A DNA stretch of 64,000 nucleotides from assembly GCA_025677835.1 (NCBI GenBank), contig JAIXMR010000013.1:62001-126000 (forward strand), read 5' to 3'. Shown here one piece after another: positions 21,996-35,500 of the stretch. The position numbers and the translations under genes were made by a program. This DNA comes from Sporodiniella umbellata. Taxonomy: Eukaryota; Mucoromycota; Mucoromycetes; Mucorales; Rhizopodaceae. Numbering within the stretch: position 1 is the stretch's first letter; the number at the start of each line of letters is the position of its first letter. The notes under the pieces are model-generated. The model was given only the letters and a program-made list of their open reading frames with translations, was not told the origin of the DNA and made no database searches.

Positions 21996-23912
21996 GATAA
22001 GGTTGTATACTGATAGCTCTTGTGATTTTTTATTGTTTCTCTATATGTTGATATCATTCATAGCTTTAAAAAGCTATATATAAACGGTAGTTAAGAGTAG
22101 TGTTGAAAGCCTTAGACTTTATTACAATTATAGAGTCAATTTTAAACCCAGGTTAAGCTATAAGTTAAAATTAGGAGTTGTTTTTACAATAAAGAACTAC
22201 AGTAAAGAATAACACTATAAATCACTTGCCTTTTTTAGTGGATACTATTTGTTTATTTTATAAAAATTCCCTGAAGCTTTATGTGGGGTTTTTTTGTGAT
22301 AGTTCAGTTGGTCATTTGTCATTTTTTGGTTTGTATAGTAGCACGACCTCTCGAAAGAAGATATGGGCTCAAAAAGGAAATACTAAACACGCGAATACTT
22401 CTGTGTCTTAAACGGATTTTAAATTATATATAAGGCCATATTTTTCAAGTCAGAGTAATATACTATGTTACACAGATAAAGTTACTTTAGTATTTGAAAT
22501 CTTGTAAAGAGATGGTTACTTTCTGCCCCTTTAAAAAAAAGGGGAGAGGACACACACACACATAGAGAAAGAGAGAAGCTATGACAACACATAAAACAAA
22601 ATAAGCTTTCTTTTTTTGGAAAAAAAATTCATATAAAGAAAACTGATTTAATCTTCTGATTCGTTGCGATATACAAAGTAAAAGGGTTAAAAGCTTTGGC
22701 AATCACCAAATTCTATCTTCGTTTGGATACTAAATTGAGTGAAAAATATTATATTCGTGTATATTTTTTTTTTTTGCTACGAGCCTAACTGTGTCTTTGG
22801 TGTGTACAAAAAATTAAAGGAGTAACTATACTCAAATTCTAACTTTTACTGTCAACACATAGTTATAAAAAAGAGGGCTAGTTTAAAAACAGTGAGGCAC
22901 ATCTGCGTTCAAGTTACAAATTGCGTGTTTGAAATGTAAGTGTATAACAAAGCATTCCAAAGAATAAAAATGGTCTAGAACAACCGAAGCATTATCGTTT
23001 CAAAGAATTTATCTTCAATTTCCACGCACAAAAAAAAGGGTAAGAGAACTAAACTATAAATTTTACACCCTGCAGACAATGCTACTTGATGACGGGTAAT
23101 TGATGTTGCCTTATTTTTGTGTTTATTGCCTTTTGAAGACTATATTTCATAGAAGAAAAGAGTACACTGATACCAGCGAAAAAGCTAACATCTGCTTTCT
23201 TTTCTTTTTATTTCTTTCCTTTTTTTTTTTTTTTTGGTAAATGTAGAACAGAGCGACTTGATTTGTCTATTTTTATTTTCGTCCTTATGATACTTTCATT
23301 TAAGATTTGAGCTCAATTTTCTTAGCGGATCTTTGGATAACGTAGAAGGGAAAAGCGGCGTCAAAGCATAATAATTAAAGTTGGATCTCCCCTTCCCTCC
23401 TTTGCTCGCACAACTGCGTTAAGCGGTTTTAGATTGAGAAAAGGATAGTTTAAGGTAAGCTGAATCGTTTTGAAGGTGTTTTACTTCCTTAAACAGTTTG
23501 CTAACGGTAGATCCTTTTGGAAAGTTTGAGGAGAATAAGGCATCAAAAAGCAACAACATGTCTTTTAGTCTAACCAGCTGAGGATTTGCTATTTTTTGTA
23601 GTTTGAATTTGCCTTTGTTGAAATAATCTTTTATATTTGAAAAAATTTATTAAAAGTTTGAAGTGGCATATAAGTGAAAAAGGATATAGGGTGTGTATAT
23701 ATATCGAGATGGTTGAAATGAGAGGGAGTAAATGAGAGAATAAGCGATACGGTTTTTTTTCTTGAAAATAAATAAATGAATGAATGCATACTAAGGAGAA
23801 TAGAGTTTATGTACAGTAGATTTTTTCGTTTAACTTTACTGAGAGGAGATAGAAAGAGCGTGTTGATTTTGGTAAAAAAAAATCTCAAGCACTTGGGTTG
23901 TAAAGCTATATA
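19395..23912. other. Long intergenic region, no supported gene
   Basis: About 4.5 kb, AT-rich, with many A and T runs. Short open frames (near 20.0, 20.75 and 22.2 kb) are on both strands and show no domain, splice partner or coding bias. It contains a perfect AT microsatellite at 21963-21992. No tRNA or other RNA gene was recognised. Confidence 0.5.
21963..21992. repeat. (AT)15 microsatellite
   Basis: Uninterrupted AT dinucleotide run inside the gene-free 19.4-23.9 kb region. It may extrude as a cruciform. Confidence 0.9.
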
Positions 23913-25436
23913 TTACTTTAATAAGGGCTTGGATTTGTCGTTTAAATGACACTTTTTGAGATTTTTTTTCCCAAAAGAATATGAAGCATTGTGAATACGT
24001 TTGTACATAGTTCATTGCTAAACCTTTCATACCTTATGAGCGTGACGGTACCAAAGCATATAATTGTTTTTCTTTTTACTGTTACAAACGGGAACAAATC
24101 GTTTGCAGTGATGACACAGGCCTTCAGTTAAGCTACCTTTTCCAAGTCTTTGTTCAATAGGCTTTCTAAACGGCTTCCCTGTAACTGATGAAACACCATG
24201 ATAAAACTGCTTGTGATACCTTTTGGAGCGCTAATGAGTATATGGTGTATCTTTAAAGAGTACCAAAATGAATATATTCACATACCAGTAGGCACTGTTT
24301 TTAAGTTGAAGCCATTTTCCGGGATGACAGCTATCACAGTAGCCTTCTTTGAGATGGCCGGTGTATCTCACCCACTTTGGAGTGTAATAGTCCCCATCGT
24401 AACGTTGTTTTTGGCGACGCGGCATGGCAAGCAACATTTGGCAATCCTGGGGTGATCCAAATGCACCGTTGAAAGGCTTGGGAAAAGCACTAGGTAAATC
24501 ACCGGATGCCATGTAGTTTTCAGTATCTGTTCGAGATAGAACATATTCATTAAAGCCTTCGTCTGACATGGGTGACCTTAAACTGTCTTTGGAGCTTGAA
24601 TCTGTATAGATGTAACGTTCAAAAGAATCAGATCTTTTTCGGTTTTGATAAAAGGGCTGATTACTTGTAAAAGAGATACTACTTGAACGAGACTCACTGA
24701 TACTAGAGTCAGTAGAGTAAATGTTGGTACTATCGTCAGCGGATCGAGACAAACGCTGTCTTTTTGCTTGGGTTTGGTAGACTCCATCCGTAATCAAAGG
24801 AGAAAGTATAGGGCTTGTTGAACTTTTGGGTGACTTGTATGAGTTTTTAAAGTCGCTGAGACTATTGTATTTAGTATCTCTCTCTGGGGGAATACTCTGC
24901 TGCCAGGTCAGTATACCTCCAACAGAGGCTGTTTTATCTTCTGGCAAAAGAGAGAAAAAATGCTTAGAGTCCTCATCGAAAAAATTTATAGAAGGATATG
25001 TTGTTGTAGATAAATCTTCCATAGACACTTCTGTGTTGTTATATAAACTTGTTGTGTCTTTTCCGGGTAAATAACTATCCACATGTCCCCAATCATACAA
25101 ATCCAGACTTGCTAAAAAAAAAACTTTTTTTATCAGATACAGTTGCCTCAATAATCGATTTAAATATGTATAGAAGAAGAATAAAAGGTAATTACGATCG
25201 ATGTTTATGTTGCTTCTGAATAGTGGGGTCTTACTGTCTGAGTAGTCATAATGAACTGGATAAATGTCTACTGGTAGAAAAGCGTTTGATTCGTATGAAT
25301 CCATAATGGAGTTGTATTGTTCGCTGTTCGCGTGTTGTTCTGAGGGTATCCAAGTATGCTGAAAAAAGGTATACTTTTTTTTTAGAATGCTAGAGTCAGC
25401 TTCAGGACCCGGGCGCGTTATTGTAAACGATGTCAT
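23913..25436 (-). CDS. Rua1-type C-terminal zinc-domain regulator
   Basis: Four exons (25196-25436, 24286-25111, 24033-24219, 23913-23951), with introns of 84, 66 and 81 nt, give 430 residues. The first about 320 residues are Ser/Asp-rich and disordered, with one basic patch (AKRQRLSRS). The C-terminal about 105 residues match the Rua1 C-terminal domain: PKWVRYTGHLKEGYCDSCHP, a WLQLKNSAYWYHKQF block restored by splicing, then EGLCHHCKRFVPVC and LWYRHAHKCH. The last Cys and His come from the tiny 39-nt final exon, which supports the model. The paired CxxC and HxxxC residues should bind zinc. In smut fungi Rua1 activates ustilagic-acid genes; here only a DNA-binding regulator role is inferred. 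A start at 25436 avoids an upstream frame that translates a purine/pyrimidine-rich leader. Confidence 0.88.
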
Positions 25437-28400
25437 TAAAATAAAAGTCAAATAAGAGGCACAAAATGTGCCTTGAGAAAGATAATAGGAGAGAAAAAAG
25501 TACTGAGGTGCTTCAAAAAATAAGGAAAATAGAAGAGAAAGAAAAAGAAAAAGAAAAGGAAAGAAAAAAAGGACTTTAATACAGTCCAAAGCGAATTTTT
25601 TTTTTAGAAAAATTAAACGAGCAATGGTAGGCTAGATAAAATGTGACTATAACATGTTAATTTTAGGAGACACAAAGACACACAAATACAGACCCACGGT
25701 ATTCTCATCGTGATGGAGGTATGTGCTTGTTATACGATGGCTGGTTTTCAACAATGACATGCTCTCCGCAGTCTTTGAATAAAAAAAGGAGGTATGAAAT
25801 TGCAGTAAAAAAAAAGGAGAAATCAAAATCAATGACTAATAAACATCTATTGTATCTGTCAAACTACTCTATTCTAAGTTTTTCCTCTCTTTATTTTTCA
25901 TCTTTATTTCTTTTCTTTTCTTCTCTTTTTCTTTTTTTTTCGTTTTGTTAAAGACGGTTATGCGAACACAAAAATTGACCTACTCGGTTTGTATCGACGT
26001 TGCTATGCGAACGTTTCTAAACAGGCTTAGTCCCAAGTCTTGGTCATTTCTGTTCTTTTTATTTTTTTTATTTTTTATTATGAAACCGAGAGGATAGTCT
26101 GAGTTATAGGTAAACATTTTAGTGTTGGTTTTATTTTTATTTTTTCGAATTTGTATCAAGTAACTATAACAGCTGTTTAGCTTAAACAAGCTGGAAGTCG
26201 GTGTAGTTAGGTAGTCAAGCAATTTGTAAGGTTAATATCGCTTGTAACGTATGTTCATCTCTATTGCAAACTTTGTACTTAAACTTTAGCAAAGATACAG
26301 CTTTTGGCAGACGAATGCAAAATTTTAAAAGAAAAAGAAGACTGATCGACTGCTTTTATTTGTTACTATCGTATTAAGCTAAGCTAGCTATAATTTGACT
26401 TTTATCGGTATTTCAAATTAACACATTGTACCAGATTTTTAAAAAAGTCATTTTATGTAATTTATGGCTGGTTTGAATTGATATGTTCTGCACTTAAAAG
26501 CATAGCGAAGCGTTAAAAAAGATGTATGCTTATATTAAATTTTGGTGCGTTCTCACTTTCCTGCTTTTTTTTTAAAAAAATATTATATAAAAACATTATC
26601 CATTTTGCTAGAAGGCATTTAATCAAAAAGCAGGCTATTTCCTAGACTCAGAATGCTGGTTTAAATGTTACACAAGTTTTGTATAATCCAAGCAGTTGAA
26701 TTCAAGTATCGCTCGAAAAATTCAGAAGAATATTGACACGTCCCATGTTTTACAAAGGAACCTAATATGTTTTAAAAGCTGACAGATATCTAATATGTTT
26801 AGTGGGAAAAAAGAAAATAACAAAGAAGGAAAAGAAAAAGAAACTCAATAAAATGATCGGAAGGATTCTTTCGAGTTACTTTTTTGCTATCTAATGCAGA
26901 AACTTGTTTTAAGTTAATACAGATAAAGTAGTTTGACTACAAATGGGAGCTATTCCTACCTTCAATTTTATACTAACGACAGAATTTTCTTTTTTCGGCT
27001 GTGATTAATCTTTGTTCCTAAAAAAAAAGGAACACTTTACTAGATAGCTACAGATGGTAGTACAAAAGCACAGACAAAGGGATAGACTGTACCACAAGAA
27101 CATGTGTCTTTCAAATGGACATTTGTTTTCCATGAAATCGAAGGTTAGAACTCATTCTTTATTTAGCGTATGATATTAGTAGCTAAAAATACAGTAACCC
27201 TATCCTCAACATACTTCCCAATGAATCTTCATTTAGATCTCCGATCAAAAGTCGTTTCCTGAAAGCAATGAGTTAGCTTTTTTATTGGTCAAAGCTCGTT
27301 TTGATAATAGATCAATTTTTGCAATTACACATTACCTAGAGATCAGTTTTGCTATCATCAAAATTTGTTAAGTCAAAAGGTGTTTAGTTTTACTAATTTT
27401 GGCATATGTTTAAGTATGTTACATCCCCACATTTCTATACAGTACACAGAATAAACATCACAAGTTATTTCGTTGTTTAGTTCCGCGCTATATGTTGTGT
27501 TTTTGATAGTTAGAGGAGCATGGCTAATGGATTCAATGTACCGAGTACCTCAAGCCTAAAGATTACTACAAATTTAATATAGGCAAATGACCGTTTTCGA
27601 TAAATAAAATTTTACAATTGTTTCCATTTGTGCTTAAATTAGAAGCTATGCTGCAAATAAATTCACTTGATCCTCATTTTTGATTCAAATGTAACATTTT
27701 TAATATTTGTCTCGCTAAAAAACTAACTAAATTCACCTAATATAGAGCTATAAATGTTTATTTTTTCTATTTTTAAAGCAGTAAGCATACTGGTTAGGTT
27801 AGCAATGTTTTAATCAGTCACAGTAGAGGGACTGTCACCACAAAAATGACGATTCGCTTCTCACACATTCTACTCACAACCGAGGAGCAGCTCTTTTTCT
27901 TACTGTTTATCTCCAAACTGTGTGGTAAATTCCTCTAAATATATAACCCAACTGAAGTTTTAACAGTCTCATGTCTGCTTGAGTGTTGTGAATTTTTCAG
28001 ACTTCACTACTTTTTGACAATCACTGTTTTTCTTTTTTTTTTTTTTTTTTTTTGTACTGGACTTCTCATACAGTCTTTATTTGCTTTTAGTTTTCTGGCG
28101 CTTTATAGTACAAATGATCACCATGCTTGATGGTGCAATCGATAAGATAGGTTCATGTAGCAAAATTTGTTTATATACAGTCCGTTCAGAGCGCAAAGTT
28201 TGTTTGCAAAAATGTAACATTTGAATGCAAAAAAGAAAATCTGAGCAATGCGCGTTAGCTTTTTGCTACTGCTTAAAATTCTGAACGATTTCTTATACCA
28301 CATGTTTGAGCAAACCAGAGACATTGACTTTGAATCCAAATATAAACACAACCCATTTAAAACAAATGCATTGGCTGATGAGAAACAAGAAACTTCAATT

Positions 28401-30927
28401 AATAAAATGGCCGTGAGTACCTTGACATGCTCACAACAGCCCTTTAGTCCCGAAAGAAGAGTTATAAGGCTCACCCTAATTTAATAATCCCAGTATTCTT
28501 AGGATGTTACCACTCTAAGGAACGATGTTTTATGGTCACCTCTTCAACGTGTAAGTCCTATGATCTTGGGATGAAAAGTTGTAGTCCTCTAATAGAAATT
28601 ACTAAACTAGTATTAAAGGCAGAAACACTTTTAAGAATTGGGTTGATAGGCGCTAATGTAGAAAGGGGTTACGATTCAGTCCTAAAAGTACTGATAGCGG
28701 CTCAAGCAAACATTGACAGTGAAAGAACTGTACTACTAAAGAGTAATGGAAGAGGCTCAACATCCAAACTGAACTTAGGAAAAAACAAAACTCCTTATTT
28801 TGATTTCTGTTAGACCGTGATGAATCTCATTCGTGATAATCTAGTTACATTTGGGTCTTATTGTTGATCCCCAAAATAAAGTTTGAAATTAAATAAACCT
28901 TTCTGGTTTTCGAGGAAAAGCTTGAAAAAAATAACGGTCAAATAAACAAACCTAATTTAAACCGACGGGTGGGCCGTGTGTTCACCTACTTGTAGTATCT
29001 CCCCAACCTATCTAGCAAAACTTTACAAATAAAGCGCTTTATATTTAATTGCAAGAAATGTGTCAACGTATATTCTATTTAAACTGGTATTAAGCCTACC
29101 ATGCAAATTTATTCAAAATGAGCATAGTATACAATTTAAACTCTTGCAATTAGAGATAACAAAAGACTCAAATGTTACTATACAGTGGGCTTTTACAAAC
29201 GATTACTTTTTGTAGTATTTCTTTTCCTTTTACAATAGACGGGTCAGTAAAGCCAGCACAATGGATTTACATTTTGTGTCTGCAAAAAAAAAAAAAAAAA
29301 AAACGCCAACTAGTACGAAAAAAATTGAAGGACCAACATTATTAAGAATATACCAAATACAACAGACTTCATACTTAGGCCTCAAGTCGTGAAATCGACC
29401 TCTAATATCTTTGATGACTACAGAAACAAATCTGTGGTTAATGATATTATCAAAATGAGCAAACTGTAGGAATAGGTAAATCTCAATACATCAACAAACT
29501 AAAAAAAAAAAAGAGGTAGTGTATTACGGCCGCTCCCTCTAACTGCTTGTTCTAAATGCTGTATTTTTTTTATCTAACGAACAAGAACTTTGTTATTTTA
29601 GTATGCGCGTGATCAAAGCTTTTATAATAAAGATTTGAAGCTGAGCAAGCCAACGTTTTTTTTTTTTTTAAAAGGTTTTTATTTGTTGCTCCGCGTAGCT
29701 TAAAAATGTAGTTTTCAGCAAGAGAAGCCAACGTTTTTAAATGCATTAAAACCCTAAAAGTTTTCATTCTAAAGAAAATTGAGTTTGACGTCGCTCTTTT
29801 AGCAATTCAATTTTTTTTTTAACCAAATACACCTGTGGAATTAAACAGGAAAAATATTACGTTCAGCTCTGAAAACAACTCTTAATGGGTATCTAGCCAA
29901 CAGTATATAGTTATGTAAAGCAAAAGCTCCCTAAATGTTTGTATTTTCTTTTATTAGCTATTGATTGTCTCACCTCATTGGCCTATTTATCGTTTTGCTT
30001 TTGTTTAAAGAAAATAAAAGATTCGTGCTGTTTGTTAATACCAGTTATCTTGATATGGTGACAGAGATCTTTTTTATGTATTTTTCGCCTTTAGCAAGTG
30101 GTTATGTCATATATGACTTCTCTTAAATAGTATACAGCTCTTTCAAGTCAAAATCTATTCAATGGGGAAAATCCATTTTTGATAGTTTTGTATAGCTTGA
30201 TATTTGTTTTGAAAAAAAAAAAAGAAAGACCTCGGATTTTTTTAGTGCTTTGCAATGTTTGCTAATTTAGATGCAACAGATTGCCAATGAATATTTTTAG
30301 TTAAAAGACCGAGCCTCAGCGGTTAGTTAAAGTTAGAAACCATAGCTACACTGGCAACCTTTTTATGCTCCTGTATAAGTATAAAAAATGAAAGCGAAGC
30401 ACTTATTGATACTAACAGCCTTTTTTTGACTATAAAATGGGTACTCAAACATAAAAAGAAGAAAGCTATAGCCCAATGGCCATCTTGATGTTGACTACAA
30501 AAACCAAACGACAAAACCTTTTCAAAATTGCGCAGCACTTCAAAAAAAAAAAGTAAAACAAAAGCTAAACGGATTGCTATTTTCGATATGATTGAAACTG
30601 AATATGTCCAGTTTGTGATGACAGATTTCGAAAGGACGAGAAAAAACCAAAAGCGTTATGAATAGTAAGTCTGCAGTACAGTGAATACAAAAAGCAAACT
30701 CAGTTTTTTAGTGGTCTAACCTTGGTGATATTTACGCTTTCTGATTTAGCGCTTTTCCAGGTAAAACAATACATTTTGAACGCACATACTGTTTACAAAA
30801 TCTGAGCACAACTGAAGAATTAATATGCCTGTATTTATGGAATTGATAGGTAGTCGTTTATGATATATATTTAATGTACAATGAAAATGTTATAATACAA
30901 AGGAGTAAATTGAAAGCGATTTCTTTT
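25437..30927. other. Long intergenic region
   Basis: About 5.5 kb. The first 500 nt are the promoter side of the Rua1-type gene, strongly purine-rich on the minus strand with C/T-rich stretches at about 25860-25950. The remainder is AT-rich and has one weak reading frame at 28532-28813 (listed separately). I found no other gene, RNA or repeat. Confidence 0.5.
28532..28813 (+). CDS. Possible gene fragment, unknown
   Basis: An open frame of 93 residues, with no start context or splice partner that I can support. It contains the helical stretch ITKLVLKAETLLRIGLIGA and then VLKVLIAAQANIDSERTVLL, and ends KNKTPYFDFC. The immediately upstream DNA has a further short frame ending near 28484. Codon use is less AT-biased than the surrounding DNA, so it may be the remnant of a gene or mobile element, but I recognise no family. 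Confidence 0.25.
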   Translation: MVTSSTCKSYDLGMKSCSPLIEITKLVLKAETLLRIGLIGANVERGYDSVLKVLIAAQANIDSERTVLLKSNGRGSTSKLNLGKNKTPYFDFC

Positions 30928-32577
30928 TCAAAAGTCAAGACATCTAGTATCTAGTTCATGCGCAAAGTCCATTATCAGTATTTTTCGATCGTGCCCAGAG
31001 CTATATTACAATGTTTATTAAAGCTGTCATTTTTTGGAAAGAAAAGGTACCTTATTATTCGTTTTTTGTCAAAGCATACGTCAAAAATCCAACTAGAATG
31101 TCCACTTTGAAAATTGAGTAGACAGTTTCCGGAGCTAAGAAAAGGATTTTATGGCTTTTAGTTCAAGTATAACCAAATGCCATTTGTATTCGTAACTCAC
31201 TTTATATCCCAAACCCTTATAGACTGGTCATAGCTAGCGCTTATTATTCGATCGCCGTTGAATCGCAAGTTTCTGACTAGACCAGAATGACCAGCAAACA
31301 CCATCAAGCATAAGCCAGTCTACATTGAAAGATATAAATACACGAGCAAATGACCTAGTACTTTTAAGTGTTACCTCAATATCCCAAACGCGAATAGTAT
31401 GATCGTTTGAGCCACTCACAATGCGCTTTCCATCAAACCTCACGCAAGCTAACCCGTTTTTATGACCTGCAAACTCTCGGATCATGTTGCCTGTAGATAA
31501 GGACCATAGTTTAATTAGCGAATCGCTTGATGCTGATACCAGTAAGTCTCCTTGAATCTGAATAGAATTTACTGCTCCTCGGTGTCCCATGATCATACGT
31601 ATAGGTTGATATGTTGCTCTGTCCCATATTCTTATTGAGGAGTCTTTTGAAGAGCTTACTATATATCTATCGTTGAATGCAACATCGCTTACACCGCCAG
31701 CATGACCCTGAATATGTGTTATTCTCTTGTTGTCTTATTTTGAAACATGCATGTTCTATTTACATGTAATTTTGCTCTGATTCTTCTGGTTTTTATGTCC
31801 CAGACAATAACTGTAGTGTCCGAAGATCCAGAAACTATGATGTTTTCGTCATACTGTAAGCAGAGTACACTACCTGAGTGCCCCTCTAACGTGTAAGTAC
31901 ACTGATACTGACATAGATCCCATATTTTGATAGTCCGATCACGACTGCCAGTGATGACTTTTTCGTCATCAAACTGTACACAATAAACACTATCCAGGTG
32001 CCCGAGAAGATAATGGGGCGCCACTTTTCCAGTGTTCCATCTCGACTCCAATCGATATCTCTGTTTAAACCAATAGTACCAAGTCTGCTCCTCTTCCGAC
32101 AATATGACCTGTTCTGGGATTTTCAATTTCCAATCGTTCTCCATCATCTTGACTTTCCACAGTTCGTCCAGATAAAACAAACTAGCCCATCGTCTAGAAA
32201 CAAGCGGTACAGACAATAGACTATCGATATTGAGCAAGGAAACTATGTATGAACATAATTCTATGGGCAAAATAGCTGTAAAGTCTAATTTTTTTTTAAA
32301 AAAAAAGTCAGTTGCGTTTTAATGCCTTTTTTTTTTTTTTTTTTTTTTGGCTATCGTTTATCGCACCTATTCTTTTTTCAGTACTTGCCCATTGTATCAA
32401 GGGCTTGTGATGACGATAATGAAGAATACGTTTAGATCGTGTCTTTTGAGAGAGGTTTGAAGGCTGTTCCAAAGAGCATTCCGCCATTTCAACATCTCGA
32501 GTATAAGGTGTTACAATTGGAATGCTATAGTCGTTATTTATATTGCTGTGTATGCTGCTATTATTAGGGTAAACCAT
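30928..32577 (-). CDS. F-box / seven-WD40 protein (SCF substrate receptor)
   Basis: Six exons (32367-32577, 31764-32284, 31375-31707, 31201-31319, 31051-31134, 30928-31000) give 446 residues. An F-box follows a polar N-terminus at about 71-115 (FTAILPIELCSYIVSLLN, then LVSRRWASLF). Seven WD40 blades come next, with GH...WD signatures: LLGHLDSVYC, LEGHSGSVLC, GHAGGVSDV, GHRGAVNSI, GHKNGLACV, GHSGLVRNL and GHSSWIFDV, the last ending ILIMD. F-box proteins join Skp1-cullin ubiquitin ligases; the propeller selects substrate, as in Fbxw/Met30/Pof1. I cannot say which of these it matches. The end of exon 1 is uncertain: the donor at 32366 (GTGCGA, giving RIDFTAILP) or an earlier GTACTG both keep phase. 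Intron 1 contains a 25-nt A run (minus strand). Confidence 0.88.
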
Positions 32578-35500
32578 TTGTCTTCTCTTTTAAAAGAAGA
32601 AGAAAAAGAGAGAGAAAATGAAGTTGGTATTCAAAGCTGAAATACTGTAAGAAAAAGAAAATAAAAAAGAAAGAAATAGTTAGTTATAGGAAACACTTTT
32701 TATGGCACAGAAATTTCTTTTTTTGCTAGAGATTTTAGCTGTATTTCAATTTCCGTAAGTGTGTATAACTCCCTCTTTAAGTAAACCAGGAAACATTATG
32801 CCAAAGTTGAAACATTTTACTTTATGTTGTGTTTTGGTAAAATCGTTCTTTGCTGTTCTTTTTTTGTTTTTCAAAGGAAAAATACATAAATATAAACAGA
32901 ATAAACATTCAGCAGAAAATAGTAAGATATAGTGGGGTTAGTAGAAGCTATGATAAGCCTTGGTCAAAAGTAATTTCCTTTTTTTCTTTTTCACTAAACA
33001 AAAAAGATGTGTTGTTTTGCTGTAACTCCAAACTAGGCAATCTGCACTAAACACAGGTGTTACCTTTTTTTTTTTTTTTTTTTTTTTTTTGCCTGCATAA
33101 ATATTTTTAACCTAAAATGAGACGATGACTTTTTTTTTAGGAAACTGTACAAAAACTACAGACGAAAGAAGGCTTTTATCGGATATATCTAGTTTTTAGT
33201 GAAAACCACTAATCAATTATTTTAGGAAATAAACTAAGCTTTTTGTAGACTGTATTCCAAGAATTTTCAGACACTTTTATTTTTGGTTGCTCATACTCTT
33301 TTTATGTAGCGGTTAGCTACGATCAAATGAGAGAGACTGAAGATTTTTATTGAAAGTTAACCTGGACCTCATATATTCTTTGATGTAGTATCTTACAATA
33401 CTGGATTTTGAAAATACAAATTGACTTTATCTTGGTCCTAGGTCTTTGTTTAAGCATTGGTTTTGGGACACTTGATCGAATACGAATAGTCTTCAACAGC
33501 AATAGTGTATATTTTAAACCCAATCACTGTATCCGTGTACGAAGTTGGTTTTCGAATATGGAAAGTAGTACCAAATTGGAAGACGAGTCGGAGCCAATAA
33601 CGACTGTGTTAGACACGACAATGGGCAAAGTCCAGTTCAAATATTTAATCTCTGGTAGAGCTTCTAACTCTGCCTTGACTCTCTGCCAAATTTAAAAATC
33701 ATAGTAAGAAGACTTTGAGAAAGTGGTCTAGAAGCTTATTAGTGTTATTTAATGTCGAAAGATAGTAAAGTGTGGCTAGGAGTTGGTGCCACATTTTCAG
33801 ATTTCAGCTATTGTATAAGTATATTTGCCTAATTGACTTGAGACCAAAAAAAGAAAAGAAAAATATATGACATCAAAAGGAAGTAATGTATGGTGTATTG
33901 ACATCTACTTTAGTTGGTAGCAAAGCTAGCCTTTTTAAAAAATATAGATTTTTTGCGTGTTGGCTTAATGAAGTATTGGAAGCATAAGTAATTAGAATTA
34001 GCAGGTCAAGAGAAGTATTTACGTGATTGCATTAGTCACAAATGCTACCAACAATCAGAATCCAAAACATTGTTCGTGATACGGACACAACAAAACTCTT
34101 TATTTGGACCATAGAAATACAAAAATAACCACAATGTAGCATCAGACACAAAGGTCAATTCTAAAAGCAACCCAAGTGAGAAGCAAAGAAAAACCAAATC
34201 CTTATACAAAAGCCAAATTTTTTGAATATAACATAAAAAACAATCTAGTCAACGAAGAAAACTAAGGGCAGTCGAAAAAAAGCGAAACAAAAAATAAAGC
34301 TTGTAGCTGACATTATGTATGTTTGTCCCACAGCATAAATTATGCCATTTGCAAACTTTACTTTGCTCTGCCTTTTTTTTTTTTTTTTAAAAAAAATCGA
34401 ACCTATTTTTCTTCAAAACAAACCCTGCATAGTTTTTCAAGAAGTCATTGTTCGTTTTTAAAGTCGGATTCCGTCTTGGATATCTGTTGTTGACTGAGTG
34501 ATTTTTGCTACACCAAAATCAAAACATTGTTTTTTTCTTAATCATATGTTTTTTAATAGAAAAAAAAAATCATGTGAAATAACATAAGCTCTACTTCTTT
34601 ATGATGTAAAAAAAAAAGAGAGAGGTAATGATTTTTGCTTATCATGCAATTGTGATCAGCTACATACACTTCTTCCGTTTCAGATGCAAGCAAACGTATC
34701 ATTCGTGCATTTTTTGCTGTAGGTACACTACTGAGAAGAAATGTAGCTTTTACATTGCAATTTACTTCGAATTTGGAAATCATCAGTTATTTTCTGGACT
34801 AGACAAGACTAATCTAATTTTCGGATGCGTGTAGTAAGTACAAATAAAGATACATGTTGACACCTGGTTTTCTGGTGGTCTCTCAGCATTCATTGAATGG
34901 TAGAAGATAGACCCGCTATTCTTCTTATGATAAACAATACTAATTAGTCCATAGGAATTCTAAAGTTTACCGTTTAAACCAAGTGAGGCGATCAAACCTA
35001 TCTCAGCATAGCCTATTTACGGCTACAAGATTTTGAACAGTTTTAATTCGTTTTCATATCACAGTTGCTCATATTTTTTAGTTTGTTGTTGTTGCTCTAT
35101 TCGGTAAACACACAATTCGCAGGTATATTTTGTATGACAACTCAGTCTATCAGGGTTGCTTTTCTTTGTCGTATTCTTGAACATAACATATGATATGTAC
35201 GCGATAAAGTAATTATAGATTCTACCCGTAACTACGAAGAAAACCTCCATGTGTCACTTTAATATGCCGTTATCTAGGGTTTATGACGACGGTATACAAA
35301 CCCTTGAACAAAAAAATAGATTGAGGTAAAACATATTGTTTTGGTTTTTGTAGTAAAAAAACGCTGTTATTTTAGTATGATAAAAAAAAATGAAAAGAGC
35401 TTTGCTCTGGAAATGAAGTAATAAATACAGTTGCGTATGGTAAATTTAAGCTGTATAAAACATTCCTAACTTTTTTTTGCGTTAATTGAACAAAAGTGAA

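Noticed and set aside
25437..25589. Longer N-terminus for the Rua1-type protein
   Set aside because: It would be the translation of a C/T-rich leader (runs of Phe, Leu and Ser), common as 5' UTR in fungi.
33408..33695. 95-codon plus-strand frame with a hydrophobic start
   Set aside because: Begins with TTG, not ATG, no acceptor or partner exon is convincing, no recognisable motif.
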